Positions 21,182 through 30,593 of a stretch of 64,000 bases of DNA are shown piece by piece. The stretch's first letter is position 1. Every line of letters starts with the position of its first letter. The position numbers were made by a program, and so were the translations under genes. Under the pieces are notes generated by a model, which saw only the letters and a program-made list of their open reading frames with translations, was not told the origin of the DNA and did not search any database. This DNA comes from Polaromonas sp. (GTDB taxonomy: Bacteria > Pseudomonadota > Gammaproteobacteria > Burkholderiales > Burkholderiaceae_C), in contig JAAFIP010000013.1 in assembly GCA_013297865.1 (NCBI GenBank), positions 1 to 64,000 of the forward strand, in the 5' to 3' direction.

Positions 21182-21207
21182 AAAAAAGGGGCTACACGAG
21201 CCCCTTT
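21182..21207 (-). terminator. Hairpin attenuator between rpsB and tsf
   Basis: On the minus strand AAAGGGGCT and AGCCCCTTT form a 9-bp stem around a short loop, followed by TTTTTTC. It is intrinsic-terminator-like and lies in the 66-base gap between rpsB and tsf, so it probably lowers tsf expression relative to rpsB. Confidence 0.75.
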
Positions 21208-21225
21208 GGTATGAGAGCCGGGAAA

Positions 21226-21975
21226 TCAGGCGGCTTGGCCTTCTTCCACTTCCACAAATTCGTCGCCACCAGCAACGGCCTTGACCACTTCGGTCACGGC
21301 ATTGGCACGGCCTTCGAGGATGGCATCTGCCACGCCACGGGCATACAAAATCACGGCTTTGGACGAATCGTCGTTGCCGGGGATGATGTAGTCCACGCCT
21401 TCAGGGCTGTGGTTGGTATCGACCACGCCGATCACGGGAATGCCCAGCTTGCGTGCTTCTTGCACGGCAATCTTGTGGTAACCCACGTCGATAATAAACA
21501 AGGCGTCTGGCAGAGCGGGCATGTCCTGGATTCCACCCATGTCTTTTTCCAGCTTTTCCATCTCACGGGCAAACATCAGCTGCTCTTTTTTGCTCAGGGC
21601 ATCCAGACCAGCTTCTTGCTGGACTTTCATTTCCTTGAGGCGCTTGAGGGAGATCTTGACGGTTTTGAAGTTGGTCAGCATGCCGCCGAGCCAGCGCTGG
21701 TTCACGTAAGGCACGCCTGCACGGGTTGCCTCTTCCACGATGGTGTCGCGCGCGGTGCGCTTGGTGCCGACCATCATGATGGTGCCACGGTTGGCAGACA
21801 GCTGGCGCACAAACTTGAGTGCGTCCTCGAACATCGGCTGCGATTTTTCGAGGTTGATGATGTGGATTTTGTTGCGATGGCCGAAAATGTACGGTGCCAT
21901 CTTGGGGTTCCAGAAACGGGTCTGGTGGCCGAAGTGGACGCCTGCGTCCAACATTTCGCGCATAGAAATTGCCAT
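21226..21975 (-). CDS. rpsB: 30S ribosomal protein S2
   Basis: The 249-residue S2 protein starts [20 protein letters not shown] and shows the usual [20 protein letters not shown] and [20 protein letters not shown] stretches. The ATG at 21975 is preferred over the one four codons upstream because GGAGC stands five bases before it and the product begins like other S2 proteins. S2 helps S1 bind the 30S subunit; the ~150-base leader may hold autoregulatory structure. The first gene of the long minus-strand housekeeping block. Confidence 0.97.
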   Translation of the reverse strand: MAISMREMLDAGVHFGHQTRFWNPKMAPYIFGHRNKIHIINLEKSQPMFEDALKFVRQLSANRGTIMMVGTKRTARDTIVEEATRAGVPYVNQRWLGGMLTNFKTVKISLKRLKEMKVQQEAGLDALSKKEQLMFAREMEKLEKDMGGIQDMPALPDALFIIDVGYHKIAVQEARKLGIPVIGVVDTNHSPEGVDYIIPGNDDSSKAVILYARGVADAILEGRANAVTEVVKAVAGGDEFVEVEEGQAA

Positions 21976-22132
21976 GTATAGCTCCAAAGGTTAGGTCTAA
22001 AATCCAGCCCGTTTTGCAGGCATCTGCGGCTCATTTGAAAAGCCGCTTATGCTGTGCAACACCTTGATGGGCTGGTTTGCGATTTACTTTGCTATCCTGC
22101 CCACGCAGAGGCAAAATTCAACAAAGCCACTG

Positions 22133-22142
22133 ATTATAGCAT
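22133..22142 (-). promoter_or_regulatory. Extended -10 promoter candidate for rpsB
   Basis: On the minus strand the sequence is ATGCTATAAT, a consensus -10 box with the TGn extension. Transcription would begin near 22126 and give a leader of about 150 bases before rpsB. The divergent amidase ATG lies only seven bases beyond it. Confidence 0.6.
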
Positions 22143-22148
22143 TTCCCC

Positions 22149-23546
22149 ATGTCTTCCTCACCACTTCCCCAGCGCCCAGACCTCTTCAGCACCCGCCAGG
22201 CCATCCTCGAAGGCCGCAGCAGCGCAGCACAGGAGATGGCCCAGTCTTTGGCCATCGCTCAGTCTGAGGCCTGTGCGCATACCTTTTTGCACCTGGACGC
22301 ACACACCGCGGCTGCGCAGGCTGCCCAGACAGCGCAAGCCAGTGGTGCGCAGCCCTTGGCGGGGCTGGCCGTATCGGTCAAGGACCTGTTTGATGTGCAG
22401 GGCCAGGTCAGCAGCGCAGGCTCCAGAGTGCTGGCCCAGGCTGCTCCGGCAGCAGCCGATTGCCCCGCAGTGGCGCGCCTCAAAGCTGCTGGCGGCGTGC
22501 TGCTGGGCCGCACCAATATGGTGGAGTTTGCTTTCTCGGGTGTTGGTGCCAACCCGCACTACGGCACGCCAGTCAACCCCTGTGACAGCGCCACAGCACG
22601 CATTCCGGGTGGCTCCTCCAGCGGCGCTGCCGTCTCGGTGGCCACGGGGGCGGCATTTATCGGGCTGGGCAGCGATACGGGGGGCTCCATCCGCATACCG
22701 GCGGCTTTGTGCGGCATTGTGGGCTTCAAGCCCACGGCGCGCGCCGTGCCTACCACGGGCGCCGTGCCACTATCAACCACGCTGGACACCGTGTGCGCCC
22801 TCACCCGCTCGGTGCGCGACGCCATCACAGCGCACGAAATTCTGTCTGCCAGCAGTGTGCCGCCCGGTAGCAAGCCGCTGGCCGCCTACAAACTGGCTGT
22901 AGCGCGCACCACCATGCTTGACGCCCTGGATGCCACGGTGGCAGTAGCGTTTGAGCGCGCTCTGGCGCGGCTGCGTGCTGCGGGCGCGCAGATCACCGAC
23001 ATCGCCCTCAGCGAGATTGCCGATCTGGGCACCATACAGTCGCGTGGTGGCTTTTCCGCGCCAGAGGCCATGGCCTGGCAGCGCGCACGCGGCCTGTGGC
23101 CTGCGCAGCGCGAGCACTACGACCCGCGTGTGGCCCAGCGCATCGCCCTGGCCGATAACATGAGCGCTGCAGACTATGTGAGCCTGCAAACTCAGCGGAA
23201 TGGCTGGATCGGGCGTGTAGAGCTGGCTTTGGCGGGTTTTGATGCCGTGCTCTCGCCCACCGTGCCCATTACCGCGCCCAGCATCGCCAGCGTGGCCCCC
23301 AGCCAGGGCGTGGACGCCGCGCTGGATGCAGCGCGCGACGCAGAGTTCTGGAGAGTGAACGCCCTGCTGCTGCGTAACACCAGTGTGGTCAATCTGCTGG
23401 ATGGCTGCGCAATCAGCCTGCCGTGCCAGGCAGCAGATGAACTGCCGGTGGGCCTCATGGTGTGGCATGGCGCCATGCGCGACAATACGGTATTGCGCAC
23501 TGCGCAGCTCATTGAAGCGGTGCTGCAAACCAAGTCATCATCTTGA
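22149..23546 (+). CDS. Amidase-signature family hydrolase
   Basis: The 465-residue protein carries the complete Ser-cisSer-Lys triad of the amidase signature: Lys78 in LAVSVKDLFD, the Ser of PGGSSSGAAVS (about 156-158) and the nucleophile Ser180 in GSDTGGSIRIP. Relatives include GatA, AtzF and various amidohydrolases. No gatB or gatC gene is nearby, so a free-standing amidase acting on small amides is more likely than tRNA amidation; the substrate is unknown. The ATG has no obvious ribosome binding site and lies beside the rpsB promoter. A dispersed repeat copy follows the stop codon. Confidence 0.85.
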   Translation: MSSSPLPQRPDLFSTRQAILEGRSSAAQEMAQSLAIAQSEACAHTFLHLDAHTAAAQAAQTAQASGAQPLAGLAVSVKDLFDVQGQVSSAGSRVLAQAAPAAADCPAVARLKAAGGVLLGRTNMVEFAFSGVGANPHYGTPVNPCDSATARIPGGSSSGAAVSVATGAAFIGLGSDTGGSIRIPAALCGIVGFKPTARAVPTTGAVPLSTTLDTVCALTRSVRDAITAHEILSASSVPPGSKPLAAYKLAVARTTMLDALDATVAVAFERALARLRAAGAQITDIALSEIADLGTIQSRGGFSAPEAMAWQRARGLWPAQREHYDPRVAQRIALADNMSAADYVSLQTQRNGWIGRVELALAGFDAVLSPTVPITAPSIASVAPSQGVDAALDAARDAEFWRVNALLLRNTSVVNLLDGCAISLPCQAADELPVGLMVWHGAMRDNTVLRTAQLIEAVLQTKSSS

Positions 23547-23565
23547 AATGCCATCAAATCAATTA

Positions 23566-23613
23566 CTATCAAATTTATAGCTGCCCCCGCGATATTCTGT
23601 TGGGCTAGCGCCC
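23566..23613 (+). repeat. Dispersed repeat, copy 3 (between amidase and dadA-like genes)
   Basis: It matches TATAGCTGCCCCCGCGATAT then GGGCTAGCGCCC, the last part being a perfect 12-bp palindrome. It starts 20 bases after the amidase stop and ends 20 bases before the ATG of the next gene, so it forms most of the intergenic spacer. Confidence 0.85.
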
Positions 23614-23632
23614 ATTTTCTTTATTAATTACC

Positions 23633-24886
23633 ATGAAAATTGCAGTTGTAGGGGCAGGTATTGTCGGGGTGACGACGGCCTATGAATTAGCCCAAGACGG
23701 CCACGAGGTCACCGTCTACGAGCGCCGTGGCTCTGCGGCTGAAGAGGCCAGCTTTGCCAATGCAGGCGTGCTCGCGCCGGGCTATGTCACGCCATGGGCC
23801 GCGCCCGGCATGCCCTGGAAAGTAGCAAGGCAGATGTTTTCGCGGCATGCTGCCGTGAGCATTGGCCTGCCGCTTTCAGGCGCTGAACTGGCCTGGATGT
23901 GGAAATTCTGGCGCGCCTGCAAGCCCAGCATCTATCTGCAGCACCGCGCCGCCCTGCAGAAGCTGGCGTTTTACAGCCGGGAGCGTTTGCATGCCATCAC
24001 CGACAGGCACCAGATGGAGTATGACCGCGCACAGGGCTATATGGTGATGCTGCGCAGTGCCAAAGACGCGGCGCTGGTGCAGCCTGGCCTGCAGGTGCTG
24101 CGCGATGCAGGCGTGCCGTTCACGGAAATTGACGAGGCTGCCGCACGCGCCATCGAGCCTGCGCTCAACCCCGATACCCATTTCCATGGCGCCGTGCACC
24201 TGGCACAGGATGAGGTGGGCAACTGCCGGCAGTTTGCCCTCATGCTCAAGGACATTGCCCGTGAATCGGGTGTGGATTTTCAGTTCAATACGGCGGTAGC
24301 CCAATTAAATATCGCGCGGCCAGCTACTTTATCCATAGCAAATACCCTCACTTCTGGCGTTACCTCAGAAGTGCCTTTTGATGCCGTCGTGCTGTGCGCG
24401 GGCCAGGCCAGTGCCAGTTTGTGCAAGCCCCTGGGCCGCCATCTGCCGCTCGTCAATGTCTATGGCTACTCCGTCAGTGCCCATGTGCGCGAGCCGCTGG
24501 ACGCGCCACGCAGCGCGCTGATGGACGAACATTACAAAGTAGCCATCAGCCGCCTGGGCTCGCGGGTGCGCGTTGCAGGCAGCGCCCAGATCGGCGGCCA
24601 TGCGGGCAGCAAACGTGCCGACAGCCTGCGCACGCTCTACAAGGTATTGCAGGACTGGTTTCCTGGCGCAGCACTGCGCAGCCATGGTGTGCAGGAATGG
24701 AAGGGCGCGCGGCCCATGCTGCCCGATCGCCCACCGATGGTCGGTGCCAGCGGTCTGCCGGGCTTATGGTTCAACACCGGGCACGGCTCCAGTGGCTGGG
24801 CGCTCAGCTGCGGCAGCGCCAGGCTGCTGGCTGATGCGATTGCAGGGCGCAGCAGCGATATCGACGCGCAGCTGTATAGCCCTTAG
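23633..24886 (+). CDS. DadA-like D-amino-acid dehydrogenase (FAD)
   Basis: The 417-residue protein opens with the FAD dinucleotide-binding motif KIAVVGAGIVGVTTAYELA and ends with the DAO-family segment GLWFNTGHGSSGWALSCGSA. It has the size and features of DadA (e.g. EEASFANAGVLAPGYVTPW), which deaminates D-amino acids at the membrane and feeds electrons to quinone. The exact substrate cannot be assigned. Residues 222-236 (VAQLNIARPATLSIA) look like a decayed in-frame copy of the dispersed repeat. The stop overlaps the convergent gene's stop by three bases. Confidence 0.85.
   Translation: MKIAVVGAGIVGVTTAYELAQDGHEVTVYERRGSAAEEASFANAGVLAPGYVTPWAAPGMPWKVARQMFSRHAAVSIGLPLSGAELAWMWKFWRACKPSIYLQHRAALQKLAFYSRERLHAITDRHQMEYDRAQGYMVMLRSAKDAALVQPGLQVLRDAGVPFTEIDEAAARAIEPALNPDTHFHGAVHLAQDEVGNCRQFALMLKDIARESGVDFQFNTAVAQLNIARPATLSIANTLTSGVTSEVPFDAVVLCAGQASASLCKPLGRHLPLVNVYGYSVSAHVREPLDAPRSALMDEHYKVAISRLGSRVRVAGSAQIGGHAGSKRADSLRTLYKVLQDWFPGAALRSHGVQEWKGARPMLPDRPPMVGASGLPGLWFNTGHGSSGWALSCGSARLLADAIAGRSSDIDAQLYSP
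24297..24338 (-). repeat. Dispersed repeat, degenerate copy 4 (inside the dadA-like gene)
   Basis: The plus strand reads TAGCCCAATTAAATATCGCG then GCCAGCTACTTTATCCATAG, recognisably the reverse complement of the repeat with several changes. It encodes AQLNIARPATLSIA, aligned with [13 protein letters not shown] from the other copies. Confidence 0.55.
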
Positions 24887-26931
24887 GTCTTGCGCGGCTC
24901 GATCAGCGTATCCTGCCCTTCGCGCTCTTTCATTCTGGCCAGCAGGTGCTCAGACTCTGTCCTGATCTGCTCGGTGTCAGGGCCAAGCATTTCCATCTCC
25001 AGGCGGTTGATCATGCCTGGCAAGCTGGGCAGATCGTCATCTGCAGTCTGTCCGTTATTGGGCTTGGTCGTCGGGTGGCTCAGGCCATCAGGCAGCTGCG
25101 ATGCATCTGCATGGGCATACGCACCGCCCACCCAGGCAATCCGCTTGCCCTCCTCCATCTGGCGCAGCACACGCAGGCAGCGGCGCTCGATATCGGGCAG
25201 CAAGGTGCCAAACACCGGGAGCCAGGCTACTGCAATGCGGGCTGTCTGGGCCATGGGCGCGCCATGGCTGGCCAGCGCCATGGTGCGGGTGAGGATCTTC
25301 TGCGCCAAGGCGTTGGCCAGCTTGGCATCGCGGGGCATGAGTACCGTCAGGGCGAACGCATTGGGCGCCACCCGGCCCAGCGTGTCCACCACGGTGACAC
25401 TGGACGAGAGGGCCGCAGCAATTTGCACCATGCCGATGTCAAAGCCTTCATCGCCATAGCGCTCCACCAGGTTGTTGGCATCACTGACGCGGATATAGAA
25501 AAACGCGCCATAGGTGCGCTCGGCAAGCATGCGCTCCACATTTTTTCCCAAATGGTGCATATAGCCCTGGCGGTTGAGCAGGCCTGTAAGCACATCGCGC
25601 CCAATGGATGTTTTGGCGCGTGCCATCACCATGCGGCCCTGGCGGTGCTGGCGCACCAGCGCACTCAAAAGTACCATGGCAGCCACCATGGTGGCCACCG
25701 AGGCAAGCAGCGACGCGTCATCGTTAAGCAGGAACCCTAAAAACGAGACCAGCGGCGCAAATATAGCCAATGCATAGAGCACAATACCTGGCGCCAGGTA
25801 GAGCGCATTGGACTGTTTGCGCAGCAGGGCCTGCCCCAGAATCAGCAGGGCCAGGACCACACTGCCCAGCGCAAGATACAGCACCCAACGGTACGTCATG
25901 CCACGTATGGCGTAGTCCATGGCCCAGAAGGTAAACACCGTGCCCAGCGCTGCATACACCACAGACACCCACCACCAGGGCCTGGAGTGGGTGCGCAGCG
26001 ATAGGGCAATGGAGGTGATCCACGGAAACAGCACGCACCACAGGGTGGGCACAGCAAACTTTGCTTCATCGTTGAACGATGCGCTGTGGGTGAACAGGTA
26101 CACCCCAGCGATGCCGCTGTTGACTGCAACCAGACAGGCCACCAGGGTCGTCATCAGGGTAATCGACAGAAAACTCCAACGGCGAAAGCTCACGGCAGCC
26201 GCAATGCCCACGATCGCCAGCACCAGATTGATACCCACCGACAGCCCCGTGCCCAGCCCCATCAGCAGCCGATCGTCACGGTACAGGCTGGCACTTTGCA
26301 GCAGCATGGGCGTATCCACAAACCCGGTGTGCGCTATCTCTACCACCACGTGCAGGTTGCCGGGCCGCAGCGGAATGTCAAAAGACGGCTGCCTGTCGCT
26401 GAAAACCCATTTGTTCATGGCTATCCGGTCACCTGCAGAAGCCCGCTCCCAAGGCTGCTGGTCATAGCGGTAAGCCATATGCACGGCATCGAGCCTGGGC
26501 ATTTTGAAAGTCAGATTGATGTGCGAACCAAAGCCCGTAGACATGATGTTCAGTCGCGCTACATAGCGCTGCCCACCGGTGAGCACCATACGCTCTGGTT
26601 TGCTGCTGGTTTTGAACAATGCATCAGGCAATGCCCACCAAGCATCAGGAGATGATGCCGTGCCTACCGGCAACTGCTGCCCCCCTATGATGGCAGCCTG
26701 CCATTGCTGACGTGCATCGATGCTGATATGGGAGTTATTCTCAAACAGCTTGACCAACTGCGCTGAGTTAGCAGGCTCTTGATGTATTGCATATGCAGGC
26801 AAGAGAAACAGCAGCCCCAAACTCATAGCGGCGAGACCGAGGCATCGCCTCAGCGCCACACCATATTGGTGCAAGCCCTGGAGTCTACGGAACTGCGCCT
26901 TGAACTGCATACTGCTGGGTGTTACTTCCAT
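24883..26931 (-). CDS. 7TMR-DISM protein with degenerate GGDEF domain
   Basis: The 682-residue protein has a signal segment (about 30-48), a periplasmic 7TMR-DISM-like domain (to about 205), seven predicted membrane helices (about 210-420) and a cytoplasmic GGDEF-like domain (about 440-600), which begins DVLTGLLNRQGYMHHL. The catalytic loop, normally GGDEF or GGEEF, reads APNAF (GRVAPNAFALTV). Diguanylate cyclase activity is therefore unlikely, and the domain may bind nucleotide or partner proteins. It shares overall design with the gene at 93-1343. It is convergent with the dadA-like gene, with overlapping stop codons. Confidence 0.8.
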   Translation of the reverse strand: MEVTPSSMQFKAQFRRLQGLHQYGVALRRCLGLAAMSLGLLFLLPAYAIHQEPANSAQLVKLFENNSHISIDARQQWQAAIIGGQQLPVGTASSPDAWWALPDALFKTSSKPERMVLTGGQRYVARLNIMSTGFGSHINLTFKMPRLDAVHMAYRYDQQPWERASAGDRIAMNKWVFSDRQPSFDIPLRPGNLHVVVEIAHTGFVDTPMLLQSASLYRDDRLLMGLGTGLSVGINLVLAIVGIAAAVSFRRWSFLSITLMTTLVACLVAVNSGIAGVYLFTHSASFNDEAKFAVPTLWCVLFPWITSIALSLRTHSRPWWWVSVVYAALGTVFTFWAMDYAIRGMTYRWVLYLALGSVVLALLILGQALLRKQSNALYLAPGIVLYALAIFAPLVSFLGFLLNDDASLLASVATMVAAMVLLSALVRQHRQGRMVMARAKTSIGRDVLTGLLNRQGYMHHLGKNVERMLAERTYGAFFYIRVSDANNLVERYGDEGFDIGMVQIAAALSSSVTVVDTLGRVAPNAFALTVLMPRDAKLANALAQKILTRTMALASHGAPMAQTARIAVAWLPVFGTLLPDIERRCLRVLRQMEEGKRIAWVGGAYAHADASQLPDGLSHPTTKPNNGQTADDDLPSLPGMINRLEMEMLGPDTEQIRTESEHLLARMKEREGQDTLIEPRKT

Positions 26932-27199
26932 CTGCCACTAGAGCACGCCCACGCTATGTGGCTGGGTATATTACGAAATTTACACCCAGAAACTAAGTCA
27001 TTAGTAAGCATTTCATTTATTTTAGCTGGGTGACTGCATTTTGAACATCCCCAGTATGGGGGAGACAGGAAGTGTTAAATATCACAAAATGCCTAGGAAT
27101 GTAATTCCAGCGACGTTTCAGAGCTAGGCTAAAGATTTAAATGCCATCATATCATGATAACTGTATAAATTTACAGTTAAAAGCAGTCTTACAAGCCCC

Positions 27200-27910
27200 T
27201 TAGTTCAACACTTGCAAGACTTCGGAGCGGTATTCCCGGCTGTAGAGGATGGCCACCACCATGGCCGTTGCGATGGCAAAGGCCAAGGGCGAGAAGAACC
27301 ATGCAATCACGGCAAAGGCGAAATAGTAGCCGCGCAGCCCGTCATTGAAAGTCTCTGCAGCCAGGCCCAGCATGCGGCTGGCACGCTGCGCAAAATGGTC
27401 GCGGTCAAACTTGCCCGCTTCAAACTCTTTCGGATCAGGCATGGAGCCAATCACCAAGGCTACAAAGGTGTACTGCCGCATGCTCCAGCTGAAGCGGAAA
27501 AAGGAATACACGAAGATTCCAATCAACAACATCACCTTGAGGTCAAAAATCAACACGCTGGTGCGCACCGCAAAGGGAATGTCACGCACCAGCTCAGCGG
27601 CCTTGTCAGTGCTGCCCAGCAGCGCAAACAGACCACCGATCACGATGATGGTGGTGGAGCTGAAAAATGCCGGGGTGCTGGAGAGATTCTGCGCGATGAT
27701 GCCGTCCAGCACCCGCGGGTCACGCGAGGTGGCCTGCACCATCCAGTAGCCGCGATAACGATTGGTGGTGGCAATCAGCGAATCACCGCGTGCGTTGCCA
27801 CTGCGAGCAAACCAGGAATAAGCCACCCAGGCGGAGAAAAACCAAATCAGGGCCAGCCAGTCAGTCAGGGGAAGAAGCGCGAGAACTTGCATCCCCAGAC
27901 TGTACGACAT
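27200..27910 (-). CDS. DUF599-family membrane protein
   Basis: The 236-residue product has about four to five hydrophobic helices (e.g. LTDWLALIWFFSAWVAY, GYYFAFAVIAWFFSPLAFAI) and the DUF599 hallmarks RGYWMVQATSRDPRVLDG and NLSSTPAFFSSTTIIVIGG. No function is established for this family. It stands alone, 57 bases downstream of the flavodoxin-like gene on the same strand. Confidence 0.8.
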   Translation of the reverse strand: MSYSLGMQVLALLPLTDWLALIWFFSAWVAYSWFARSGNARGDSLIATTNRYRGYWMVQATSRDPRVLDGIIAQNLSSTPAFFSSTTIIVIGGLFALLGSTDKAAELVRDIPFAVRTSVLIFDLKVMLLIGIFVYSFFRFSWSMRQYTFVALVIGSMPDPKEFEAGKFDRDHFAQRASRMLGLAAETFNDGLRGYYFAFAVIAWFFSPLAFAIATAMVVAILYSREYRSEVLQVLN

Positions 27911-27967
27911 TCAAGGCAGCTGCAGAATACCTTCCTGCGCCCTGCTTCAGGCCAAGGTCAAAAGCAA

Positions 27968-28501
27968 TTAGCCCTTGAGCTTGCTGGCAACTTCCGCAAT
28001 ACGCTTGCCATAAGCCTGCGCCGTATCCAGGTCGCCTTGGGGAATTGCGCTGGCCGGGTCGTTCGGGCCGCACTGTGCCATCACACCAGAGTTGGAGCCG
28101 ATACGGTTGATATCCGCACCAGGCATAGCCGGCTGACCTACCCAGATCATGGCCTGCTGCATGGACAGAGTGATGAAATACTGCAGGGTGGAGAGCTTGT
28201 CACCGCTCATGCTTGCTGAGCAGGTAAAGCCCCCTGCCACCTTGTCTTTCCAGGCGCTGGTAAACCACTTTTTACTGGTGGCATCGGCAAATTTTTTGAA
28301 CTGCCAACTGGCCATACCCATATAGGTCGGCGAGCCCATGATGATCGCATCAGCCGCGTCCAGCGTGGCCCACTGCGCATCGGTCAGATTGCCTTCGGCG
28401 TCAATGGTGACCAGGTCAGCGCCGGCGCCCTTGGCGACGAATTCAGCGACGCGTTGGGTGTGTCCATAACCAGAGTGGTATACGACTGCTACTTTTGCCA
28501 T
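27968..28501 (-). CDS. Flavodoxin-like NAD(P)H:quinone oxidoreductase (WrbA-like)
   Basis: The 177-residue protein has the flavodoxin fold. The FMN phosphate loop is YHSGYGHTQRVAE (residues 8-20) and the second flavin loop is GSPTYMGMASWQFKKFAD. It is a little shorter than WrbA (198 residues) but shares these motifs, so two-electron reduction of quinones or a related flavoprotein role is inferred. It is the last of a set (pirin, DUF2798, flavodoxin) on the same strand that looks like a small redox/stress operon. Confidence 0.78.
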   Translation of the reverse strand: MAKVAVVYHSGYGHTQRVAEFVAKGAGADLVTIDAEGNLTDAQWATLDAADAIIMGSPTYMGMASWQFKKFADATSKKWFTSAWKDKVAGGFTCSASMSGDKLSTLQYFITLSMQQAMIWVGQPAMPGADINRIGSNSGVMAQCGPNDPASAIPQGDLDTAQAYGKRIAEVASKLKG

Positions 28502-28513
28502 GAGATTTCTCCT

Positions 28514-28774
28514 TTATTTGGCGGTTGGAAATGAAGTGGGTGCAGTGCTCTGCACCGTGAGGGAAACGAGTTTTTGCACTAAGGGGCGCATGCTGAACGC
28601 CACCAGAAAGGCAATCGGAAAAGCAATCAACCATGCATGGAGCCAGCGCGCGAGAAAGTTTCCGGCGATGCCGGTATTGACGGCAGTAATCATGCCGCTC
28701 ATCAGCACGCTCATGGTAAGGGCCATGTAAAAGGCCATGACCAGGGGTGTGAATTTTGCAGGTAATTTTTTCAT
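28514..28774 (-). CDS. DUF2798-family small membrane protein
   Basis: The 86-residue protein has two hydrophobic helices (FTPLVMAFYMALTMSVLMSG and WLIAFPIAFLVAFSM) with the DUF2798 pattern. The start at 28774 is chosen because GGGAG precedes it at a good distance; an upstream start would add 20 residues of non-conserved sequence. It lies between the pirin gene (13 bases upstream) and the flavodoxin-like gene (12 bases downstream). Function unknown. Confidence 0.7.
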   Translation of the reverse strand: MKKLPAKFTPLVMAFYMALTMSVLMSGMITAVNTGIAGNFLARWLHAWLIAFPIAFLVAFSMRPLVQKLVSLTVQSTAPTSFPTAK

Positions 28775-28787
28775 ATGCACTCCCAGC

Positions 28788-29684
28788 TCAGAACGAGCGC
28801 TCCAGATGGCCCATATCGCCGCGCGCAAACGCACGCTTGTAGGCCAGGATGTCCTGCTCGCTATTGCCCATGAAGGGGCCGCCAGGCATCATGGGCTCGC
28901 GGATGGGACTGCCGCTGAAAAACACGCCGCGCAAAGGTTTCTGGCCTGCCGTAATGCGTGCTGTCTCAGCGTGGTCGCTGGCCTTGAAAATGACAGCCAG
29001 TTGCTCAGAAGGCAGAGGATCGGGTAGCTGGCTTTTGTCAGCAGGGTCAAGCCATACACTGCCGCTGCGAACGACGAAGAAGGCGTTGTCTTTGGCCGCC
29101 ACAGCAATGTCAACCGATGCCCCCGGCTCCAGCGTCACATCCAGCATGTTCACCGGCGTGAGCCAGCGCGCATCCTCGGCAATGGGCGAGGCCTGATCGG
29201 CAAAACGGCCCGCAACCACGCGTACGCTGCCGCCTTCGACACGCACAACAGGCATGTCCTCGTGCCTGACTTTGAACGCAGCAGGGTCGGCTTGCTTGTG
29301 CTCGCGCTTGAGGTTCACAAAAATCTGCAGGCCACGCGCAGCCTTGCCAGGCTCAGCGGGCACTTCTTCGTGCATCATGCCGCGCCCGGCTTGCGTCCAA
29401 TGCAGGTCTCCAGGGCGGATCAGGCTGTGGTCACCCAGCGAGTCGCGGTTGACGAAACCCGCATCAGCCTCTGGCAGCATCAAACTCACCGCGCTCATGC
29501 CTGCATGGGGGTGGGGGCCAAAAAACGGCTGCGGCATGGTGTAGCTGTCGATGCCAATCACGGGGCTGATCGCCTCAGGGTCCACACGCAGCATGTGCGC
29601 TCCAGAATGGGCGTCAAAGCCGTGGTACGGCATGGGCACCACAGCAGCAATTTTTTTCAGCGCGAACACTTCAGAACCACACAT
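28788..29684 (-). CDS. Pirin family protein
   Basis: The 298-residue bicupin has the pirin metal site in the N-terminal cupin (HPHAG and, 42-45 residues later, MMHEE). The C-terminal pirin domain contains MLDVTLEPGASVDIAV and ITAGQKPLRGVFFSG. Bacterial pirins act as quercetin dioxygenases or as regulators of metabolic enzymes; the role here is unknown. AGGAGAT stands before the ATG. It begins the small pirin-DUF2798-flavodoxin cluster. Confidence 0.85.
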   Translation of the reverse strand: MCGSEVFALKKIAAVVPMPYHGFDAHSGAHMLRVDPEAISPVIGIDSYTMPQPFFGPHPHAGMSAVSLMLPEADAGFVNRDSLGDHSLIRPGDLHWTQAGRGMMHEEVPAEPGKAARGLQIFVNLKREHKQADPAAFKVRHEDMPVVRVEGGSVRVVAGRFADQASPIAEDARWLTPVNMLDVTLEPGASVDIAVAAKDNAFFVVRSGSVWLDPADKSQLPDPLPSEQLAVIFKASDHAETARITAGQKPLRGVFFSGSPIREPMMPGGPFMGNSEQDILAYKRAFARGDMGHLERSF

Positions 29685-29818
29685 GATCCGATCTCCTTAT
29701 TTGGTAAATACACCGCTAGCGTAGGCATGCAGGGCTTCGAGCAAAAGCTGACCACAGTCCATCGCACAAAGATAGTTATTCAAGGTTTGCATGAGGCACT
29801 GCCTGTCATGGGTTGGCA

Positions 29819-30520
29819 TCAAGCTGCCAAGTCGAAGATGATGACTTCTGCATCCCTGCCGCCATCCACGGCAAGCGCCTGCTCACCTTCAAGCTTGGCC
29901 GCGTCGCCCGCCTGCAGGGCCTGGCCGTTGACCGTCAGCGCGCCGCGCACGAGGTGGACATAGGCTTTGCGCGTAGGGTCCAGCGTGATCTGGGCTTTCT
30001 CCGTGCCATCAAACAGGCCTGCATACATTTTGGCGTCTGCGTGAATGGTCACGCTGCCTTGCGCGCCGTCCTGGCTGGCCACCAGCCGCAGCTGGCCCCG
30101 CTTTTGGTCAGCTGCAAAGGTTTTTTGCTCGTAGCCAGGGTTGATGCTCGTGACGTTGGGCTCAATCCATATCTGCAGAAAATGCGTCTCATCCTTGGGT
30201 GCATGGTTGAACTCACTGTGCATGATGCCCTTGCCCGCGCTCATGCGCTGCACATCACCGGGCGGAATGCTTGCGCCGTTGCCCAGGCTGTCCTTGTGCC
30301 CGATCGAGCCCGAGAGCACGTAAGAGATGATTTCCATGTCTTTGTGCCCGTGCGTGCCAAAGCCGGTGCCGGGTGCAATGCGGTCTTCGTTGATGACGCG
30401 CAGATTGCCAAAGCCCATGTGCTCGGCATCGTAATAGCCTGCAAAGCTGAACGAGTGGTAGCTTTTGAGCCAGCCGTGGTCTGCGTAGCCGCGGTCTTTG
30501 GATTTGCGCAGAGTGATCAT
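29819..30520 (-). CDS. Pirin/YhhW-like bicupin
   Basis: The 233-residue protein resembles YhhW-type pirins, which can oxidise quercetin. The metal ligands lie in GTHGHKDMEIISYVLSG and MHSEFN of the N-terminal cupin, and the start (DRGYADHGWLKSYHSFSFAGYY) is typical. It is divergently transcribed from a LysR regulator with 121 bases between them, an arrangement in which the regulator usually controls its neighbour. A 134-base gap with no recognised element separates it from the other pirin gene. Confidence 0.85.
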   Translation of the reverse strand: MITLRKSKDRGYADHGWLKSYHSFSFAGYYDAEHMGFGNLRVINEDRIAPGTGFGTHGHKDMEIISYVLSGSIGHKDSLGNGASIPPGDVQRMSAGKGIMHSEFNHAPKDETHFLQIWIEPNVTSINPGYEQKTFAADQKRGQLRLVASQDGAQGSVTIHADAKMYAGLFDGTEKAQITLDPTRKAYVHLVRGALTVNGQALQAGDAAKLEGEQALAVDGGRDAEVIIFDLAA

Positions 30521-30593
30521 ATAAGTGCCTTTCCTTGCATAAGCCTAGGCCTTGTGGGCCGCTGCTTTATTTACAGTACCAATGTAGAATCAA

